In this document: piece by piece, positions 1 through 5,000 of the stretch | Numbering within the stretch: position 1 is the stretch's first letter | Layout: the number at the start of each line of letters is the position of its first letter | Assembly (NCBI GenBank): GCA_016839425.1 | Contig: JAEOUI010000279.1 | Location: forward strand, 1-6,363 | Length of the DNA: 6,363 bases | Origin: Promethearchaeota archaeon | Lineage (GTDB): Archaea; Asgardarchaeota; Lokiarchaeia; Sigynarchaeales; SOKP01 | Reading direction: 5' to 3' | The notes under the pieces: model-generated | Seen by the model: only the letters and a program-made list of their open reading frames with translations | Told to the model about the DNA's origin: nothing | The model's database searches: none | Translations under genes and position numbers: made by a program

Positions 1-273
1 AGGGGTAATATCAATAGAGTTTTTGTTTCTTTCATACTTGCAGATCTCTTCTCGAAGTTCGGGAACACCTAGTGAATCTACATAAAAGTTTTGACCGTCT
101 AAAGCAGCTCGAGCCATTGCGTTACAGATATAAGGTGGTGTTTTGAAATCGTATTTCACGGGATCTCCTATATTTAAGTGAATTACTTCTTTTCCTTGCT
201 TCTTTACTTCGTCAGCAATGACCGCAATGTCTCGAATGGGGTATTCTAACTCGCGTAATCTACGAGAAACCAT
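1..273 (-). CDS. Class I PLP-dependent aminotransferase, probable alanine aminotransferase (N-terminal 91 residues; 3' end outside window)
   Basis: Seen: reading leftward from the ATG at 273, the frame is open for 91 codons to the window edge. The N-terminus has the pattern of archaeal alanine/aspartate aminotransferases of the fold-type I AlaT group: a short lead ending YPIRDI, then a helix, then the strand VIHLNIGDPVKYDF (residues 30-43), then TPP (45-47), and NFYVDSLGVPELREEI (62-77), whose Tyr and 'DS-G--ELRE' are the conserved substrate/cofactor-side loop of the family. It ends in NSIDITP, the usual lead-in to the cofactor domain. Known of the family: transfers an amino group between alanine (or aspartate) and 2-oxoglutarate using pyridoxal phosphate, in the cytoplasm. 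The catalytic lysine lies in the missing part, so specificity cannot be read here. Start choice: a TAA lies in frame five codons upstream; only a TTG directly before the ATG competes. The ribosome site is weak (AAGAGAT). The gene is divergent from the rest of the window. Confidence 0.92.
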   Translation of the reverse strand, partial: MVSRRLRELEYPIRDIAVIADEVKKQGKEVIHLNIGDPVKYDFKTPPYICNAMARAALDGQNFYVDSLGVPELREEICKYERNKNSIDITP

Positions 274-343
274 CAAAATTATCTCTTAATTCGTAAAAAG
301 GAATGTATCATGAAATCCTTGAGTTATTAAAGTGGTGCCTTTC

Positions 344-351
344 TAAATAAA
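344..351 (-). promoter_or_regulatory. Candidate TATA box for the aminotransferase gene
   Basis: On the minus strand this reads TTTATTTA, following an AT-rich stretch. With the usual archaeal spacing of about 25 bases, transcription would begin near 320 and leave a leader of roughly 45 bases before the ATG at 273. The region is AT-rich throughout, so a match of this quality can occur by chance. Inference only. Confidence 0.25.
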
Positions 352-409
352 TTTATGAAAAAGTATGAAATTCGTAGCTATATCAAATCTAAAAACACAA
401 AGAAAATAA

Positions 410-417
410 TTTATATA
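410..417 (+). promoter_or_regulatory. Candidate TATA box (distal) for the longin/TPR gene
   Basis: TTTATATA preceded by the purine-rich stretch AAGAAAATAA, which would suit a TFB recognition element (BRE). It is the best TATA/BRE match in the divergent intergenic region. It would put the start of transcription near 440 and give a leader of about 100 bases before the ATG at 541, long for an archaeal mRNA. A T-tract (422-428) lies just downstream and may be part of the initiation region. Confidence 0.4.
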
Positions 418-490
418 GGAATTTTTTTAAGTCCTAAAATTTAAAAGTTTTCACTTTACCATTTATTGAGAAGGAAACGGTATCTCAAGA

Positions 491-500
491 TATTTATTTA
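491..500 (+). promoter_or_regulatory. Alternative, proximal TATA-like box for the longin/TPR gene
   Basis: TATTTATTTA, preceded by TATCTCAAGA. Expected initiation at about 520-525 would give a short leader that still contains the ribosome binding site at 530-536. That leader length is more usual for archaea than the one implied by the distal box, but the upstream BRE-like sequence is weaker. The two boxes are competing hypotheses; both could be used. Confidence 0.3.
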
Positions 501-529
501 AAAAAAACCGTCTTAACAGTGCGATATCA

Positions 530-536
530 AGGAGAT
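530..536 (+). promoter_or_regulatory. Ribosome binding site fixing the start of the longin/TPR gene
   Basis: AGGAGAT ends four bases before the ATG at 541. It is a good complement to the CCUCC-containing 3' end of archaeal 16S rRNA and is the strongest Shine-Dalgarno-like site in the window. It supports the ATG at 541 over later in-frame ATGs. Confidence 0.75.
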
Positions 537-540
537 TTTA

Positions 541-1920
541 ATGGTTTATTTTGAAATAAAAAATGTGGGGTTTAATTGCGATAAGGACAAGGATGTGTGT
601 CCAGAATATCCCGATTCGTGCGAAAAATGCGTGCTTGATCGATTGAGATCACTAGGATTTAAGTTTGACTCTCATATTAAGATTATGGAAATGGATTCTG
701 AAGAAAAACGTCTTGAGATGTACCAAGAGCAAATTTGGCAAAAATTCTTAAATATCCTTAATATCAAGCATGTGGTAATAATGGACAAGAATTCGGGAGT
801 GCCAATTACAAATTATGCGGTATCTGAGGTAGGAATTGACGCCGGAATGCTTTCAGGATTCATTCAAGCGAATATCACATTTTCTGAAAGAACTGGCATA
901 TCAGAACAACAAGATAGCTTGATAGACTATAATTTTTATCACTTTCAATATAAGAATTTTAATATATTACTCAAAAATGGCGAATTTTCGCGAGTATGCT
1001 TGATACTTGACCACAAACCCTCAAAAACTTTAGAATCTATTACTCGAGAGTTTGTCATAGACCTCGAGAAGAAGTATGCTAGTGAGTTTAACTCGTTTCA
1101 GACCAGAAAAGTATTAAATTTTCCATTCTTGGAAGAATTCATTATAGAGGGTTTTAGCGTGCAATTTTTGTTCCCAATGATTTTAACCCACACGATTCCT
1201 CCCGATATCATGGAATCGATAAACGACAACAAAATTCAAAGCGCCATTTTCAAGCTTGCGAAAGAATTTTTATCGAAAAAGCATTTCTTTTTCATTAACA
1301 CTTTACTCAGCGAAATTAAAAATATTATCGATGTAGAATCAAAAATAATAATTTACGAGATATATCAACTATTAAAAATGAATGTAATGATTCCAACAAC
1401 GATCGAGACCGTGGAGTCAAGCGTAAAAGAATTTGAAGAAAATCGAGCTCGAAAAATCGCAAATAGTCATGTTATTTCTCATATCATATCCACGGAAAAT
1501 TCGATTACAGCCCTTGATGAATTGAAAAAAGCTGCTAAATCAATGGATCAAGACACTGCAAGAAAACAAATGGAGCAATTTATAAAAAAGGGTAAGACAG
1601 CAGAAAAAAGCAAGATCTACAAGGAGGCACAAAAAGAATACGAGAAGGCACTATATCTTGCAACTGGATTTAATTTTCACGACGATATTGGAAAAATATC
1701 TTTTATGATCTTGGAGCTTGACAAGGTTATAGGTAATATTGAACTTGAATACGCAATTAATGCAGGAGAAAGTGCTGAAAGAAAAAAGGAGTATATCGAT
1801 AGTATTAGGCATTATAAGAAAGCGATCGCAATTTTAGAAAAAGATATTGGATCTGGAAGTTCCGAATCTAAGATCAAAAAAATAGAAAAAAAAATTTCAA
1901 AGCTTCAAGATTTAATCTAA
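541..1920 (+). CDS. Longin/roadblock-like domain protein with N-terminal Cys cluster and C-terminal TPR-like repeats
   Basis: Complete 459-residue frame with a strong ribosome binding site. Residues 13-30 hold four cysteines (C13, C20, C27, C30, the last pair as CEKC), a plausible zinc or metal knuckle. After a lead helix (about 61-74), residues 75-185 follow a longin-like order: strand pair IKHVVIMDKNSGVPITNY, helix with MLSGFIQAN, three strands (FYHFQYKN, FNILLKNG, RVCLILD), then a long helix. The 'V-I-D--SG-PI' and 'SGF--A' patterns are typical of longin/roadblock-like proteins I associate with Asgard archaea. Residues 232-290 are helical and end in IYQLLKMNVMIP, resembling a winged helix. 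Residues 344-377 and 402-435 are two TPR-like repeats. Known of the folds: longin and roadblock domains bind small GTPases or trafficking partners; TPRs bind proteins. No signal peptide or membrane segment is visible, so it is probably a cytosolic adaptor. The actual partner is unknown. The same-strand giant coiled-coil gene follows after 155 bases. The longin versus roadblock assignment is unsettled; the TPRs could instead be an MIT-like helical bundle. Confidence 0.85.
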   Translation: MVYFEIKNVGFNCDKDKDVCPEYPDSCEKCVLDRLRSLGFKFDSHIKIMEMDSEEKRLEMYQEQIWQKFLNILNIKHVVIMDKNSGVPITNYAVSEVGIDAGMLSGFIQANITFSERTGISEQQDSLIDYNFYHFQYKNFNILLKNGEFSRVCLILDHKPSKTLESITREFVIDLEKKYASEFNSFQTRKVLNFPFLEEFIIEGFSVQFLFPMILTHTIPPDIMESINDNKIQSAIFKLAKEFLSKKHFFFINTLLSEIKNIIDVESKIIIYEIYQLLKMNVMIPTTIETVESSVKEFEENRARKIANSHVISHIISTENSITALDELKKAAKSMDQDTARKQMEQFIKKGKTAEKSKIYKEAQKEYEKALYLATGFNFHDDIGKISFMILELDKVIGNIELEYAINAGESAERKKEYIDSIRHYKKAIAILEKDIGSGSSESKIKKIEKKISKLQDLI

Positions 1921-1968
1921 AATATACTCTTAGGTCATAGTATAAACTGATATAATCCAATAAGCAAA

Positions 1969-2033
1969 TAATTATCAACAAAAAAGTAAAATAAAAGAGA
2001 TAAAATTAAATGACCAATTTGTTATGATAATTA
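1969..2033. repeat. Imperfect inverted repeat in the spacer between the two plus-strand genes
   Basis: The left arm TAATTATCAACAAA (1969-1982) is the reverse complement of the right arm TTTGTTATGATAATTA (2018-2033), apart from two extra bases (AT) in the right arm. The arms are separated by 35 bases that are mostly A on the plus strand. It could be an operator pair, an RNA stem in the leader of the downstream gene, or a processing site. No T-tract follows, so it does not look like a terminator. In DNA this AT-rich, a chance origin is possible. Confidence 0.4.
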
Positions 2034-2047
2034 CTAAAAGCATAGAG

Positions 2048-2055
2048 TATAAATT
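2048..2055 (+). promoter_or_regulatory. TATA-like box close to the start of the coiled-coil gene
   Basis: TATAAATT matches an archaeal TATA box, but lies only 28 bases from its first base to the TTG at 2076. Used as a promoter it would make a nearly leaderless mRNA lacking the GAGGGG ribosome site at 2058-2063, so box and ribosome site are mutually exclusive explanations. AT-rich alternatives lie further up (about 1988-2010). The gene may also be read from the promoter of the upstream gene. Confidence 0.22.
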
Positions 2056-2057
2056 TT

Positions 2058-2063
2058 GAGGGG
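2058..2063 (+). promoter_or_regulatory. Ribosome binding site supporting a TTG start at 2076
   Basis: GAGGGG stands 12 bases before TTG 2076, somewhat long but workable spacing. The frame is open only from 2046 (TAG at 2043-2045). The other in-frame starts are TTG 2064, which abuts the site, and ATG 2154, which has no purine-rich site upstream. TTG 2076 is therefore the preferred start. Confidence 0.5.
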
Positions 2064-2075
2064 TTGGACAATAGC

Positions 2076-5000
2076 TTGACGGTCGTTGAAAATAAAACTG
2101 CTTACCCATATATCACAACTTTTAAAAAAGAACCTTTTAAATCGTTTGCTTTAATGAAAAAAAAGGACATTGGGCATTTTTATTTCAGCGAATACGAGAG
2201 GGTTGTAAAAGTCTATAAATATTATAACGAAAACCTATTGAAGGACAAATCTCTAAATATTGAGAATGTATATTGGTTCCTTTTACTTCGAAAATATCTT
2301 CGGGAAGATAAACGAGATCATTTTGATGAGATTTACGACTTTATTATTAAATGCGAAGTTACTTTAGGCGATAAAATAGGTTTTAAGTTCTCTCCAACTT
2401 CAAATCAAAAACATCCTGATATATGGTCTACATATTTCGCCTTAGCGAGCTTAAAATTAATAGGTGCCCTTAAAGTTTATCTCAGCCCGAAAGGTAAGTT
2501 AAATATCAAGAAGGCTTTATTAGATTTCATAGCTTCACATAAAATTAATCATGGATATCTTCATTGCTTGGATAAAGATTGTCCTATTGATAAGAAAACC
2601 TCCGTTGTAAGGACATTATATTTTGTTCTTGACGCATTAATACTTTTAGGCGTAGATGTACGAGGAAATCGAGAAGAGTTTGGTGAAATTATTGGAGACT
2701 TAAAAAAGGACCCGACTATTGACTTTAAACTCCTTTGTTCAAAATTTATAGAAACGGATATTAATATTAGGGATAAAGAAGTTCAATATTTATATTCATA
2801 TCAAAAAGAAAATAAGGGATTTAGTTTTAAGAAAGCTGAAGGGCAGATTAATACTACTTTTTGGGTCGTATACGCCCTTAATAATTACTCGTGGATTTTA
2901 GATTATAATCCCATGGGTATCTATTCTTTTATAAATTCTAAGTTTCAAGACATTCTCATTGCCGAACTAAACCCAATAAAGTTAATGGAACTTTCAAAGT
3001 TAACGATCTTACTCTCAATAATTTGGGAGAAATTCATTCAAGAGATCGAACGCGTTTTATTCAAACAATTAGAACAGGACAAATATGTGGACTTAAATCA
3101 AATTAAAAACACATTTGGACTCGTTCACGGAATAGAAGAGGTCATTTCGTTTATTAATCTTAATTATACTTTTAACTTGAGGATTTTAGATAATCGCGTT
3201 GAGTTTAAAAATTACATCCGGAACTTAGGAAAAGGCTTACAAACGATTGCAGGGGAGTTTTATGATAGACTTACAAACAATAGCATTGTTTCGCTTTCAG
3301 ATATATCTAAGAGATACAAGTCAAGTTATTTTCCAGAGAATATAAAACTTAGAGAAGACGTTCTTCCCATGGTTAAAGATTTGGCAAGACGTAATTTCTT
3401 TAAAGGTACTATTCGTTCAAAAAGAAAACCTTTAAAAAAGAAATATTTGTTCTACTTGAATTTTTTCTTGGAGAAGATCATTGTATCCGACACGGAAATT
3501 AATTTGGAGCAATTATTAAGCGAAAAAGAAAAGCTCAAAGACCATAAAAATACCATCTATAATATGATCTTGAAATTAAAGACTGCCACGAATAAGACAA
3601 GAGAAGAAATAGAGAGTTATCTCCTCATTGACGAGATTGACATTGCCAAGGAAAGAATCAAATATTTAATCCATAACACGCTAATGGATGCTGAATTCTT
3701 GAACGAAAACATAGAACTTTCTTTTAGCGAAGATTTATATTATATCAACCTTCAAAAAGCGCTTGAACCAGAAATTAATGCTTGGAAAAAGCAATATTCC
3801 GTTTTAAAAAGCAAGTTAAGAGATTTAGAGCTGAATTTACAAGCACGAATCGAAGAAAAGGAAGAAATTAGGAGTATTACTAAGATACTTAACAGCTTAA
3901 AGGAAAAAATCGCTAATATAGAAATCGATATCCACAATAAAATTGAAAAGTTCAGGTCTTATTTCAGAGAGACCTTAGAAAAAGAATATACAGACGAGAT
4001 ATTTAATCTTCTCACGAGAGAGTTCGAAAAGATTTCGCAAAGAGTACAGAAATACGACAACATCATCTATCGGGTTTCCCAACAGATTCAAACCAGGGAA
4101 GGAAAGTTAAAGCGAAAACATAAAAAAATCATTGACAAGTGGATAAACATCAAGCAAGAATTTGACGAGGTCTTTGCATATTATACTGATGGATTCGAAT
4201 TTTTTCACAAAAGCATTATCGAAATCGAAGAAATTCGTAATACTATTCGCATTGAGTTTTCTGAGATAGGAAATAAAATAAATCAACAAATTTCAGAAAA
4301 CGAATACGAGTTAAAGATCATTTTAGACGCCATCAAAAAGGATACGGATGCAATACTTAATGAAAAGATGAATAAGATTAAGGAATTGCAAAAGTCGTTT
4401 AAAAAAGAAATAAAATCAAAACAAAAGCTTTACTTGCTCTATAGGTATTTACCAGAAAAGTTAGATATTTTAGAGGAAGATATTTTAGAATTAATGGCTC
4501 AACAAGTACAACTTCTCAAAAATAAAGCTTTAGAAGAAAGGAAAAGGGCAATAACAGAGGATTTCGATGTTTTCGTCAACCATGAAATGGCAAGCTTGAA
4601 AAATAAAATCGTTTCTTTTAATAATTATTTAAGCCAACTTAAAAATGTGAGAGTAAAGGATGTTACCAAGGGGACTGAGAAGTTACTAAAGCAACTGGAA
4701 GAATCTAACCATCAATATAAAACAAAACTAAGCGATTGCAATGCAGAAGTTAGCGATTTTCAAGAAAAGTCTAATGTTACTATAATCCAATGGGAGAACT
4801 TCAAGGATTATTTCATTAACGAAATTGAGAACTTAAAAAACGAAAAAATTAATGTCATCATAACTAATAAAATAAAAGCAGTCTCGCTGGAAAAAAAGAC
4901 TAATAATATCGATATTACAGAACTTAAAAAGGAACTTAATCTTAATTGTAAGGTTTTACTTACCAGAATACGGGAAATGATTGAGATCTCACAAATAAGC

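Larger units (their letters stand above)
274..540. other. Divergent intergenic region, 267 bases
   Basis: It separates the minus-strand aminotransferase from the plus-strand longin/TPR gene. No coding frame, tRNA or repeat array is visible. Besides the candidate promoters it holds a T7 tract (422-428) and a short palindrome, TATCTCAAGATA (481-492), directly before the proximal TATA-like box. The palindrome could be an operator but is too short to be convincing. Confidence 0.7.

Noticed and set aside
422..428. T7 tract as an archaeal terminator
   Set aside because: It lies between divergent genes just after a TATA-like box, where no plus-strand transcript needs to end; A/T runs this long are expected in such AT-rich DNA.
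1921..1975. Transcription terminator after the longin/TPR gene
   Set aside because: The sequence has no run of five or more T and no GC-rich stem after the stop codon, so neither an archaeal T-tract nor a hairpin terminator is supported.
2154..2156. ATG as start of the giant gene
   Set aside because: No purine-rich ribosome site precedes it, and the frame upstream continues to a TTG with GAGGGG 12 bases before it. It remains a fallback.
2190..2960. Active protein prenyltransferase beta subunit or terpene cyclase
   Set aside because: The fold repeats are present, but the zinc-site motif GGLxDKP/YHTCY and the cyclase DxDD are absent from the translated region.
3752..3937. Short open frame on the minus strand (61 codons)
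   Set aside because: It lies wholly inside and antisense to the giant coiled-coil frame, has no ribosome site, and its Ser/Phe/Leu-rich product is what the complement of Lys/Glu-rich coding sequence gives.
4107..4289. Short open frame on the minus strand (60 codons)
   Set aside because: Antisense shadow of the coiled-coil gene with no supporting start signal or recognisable domain.
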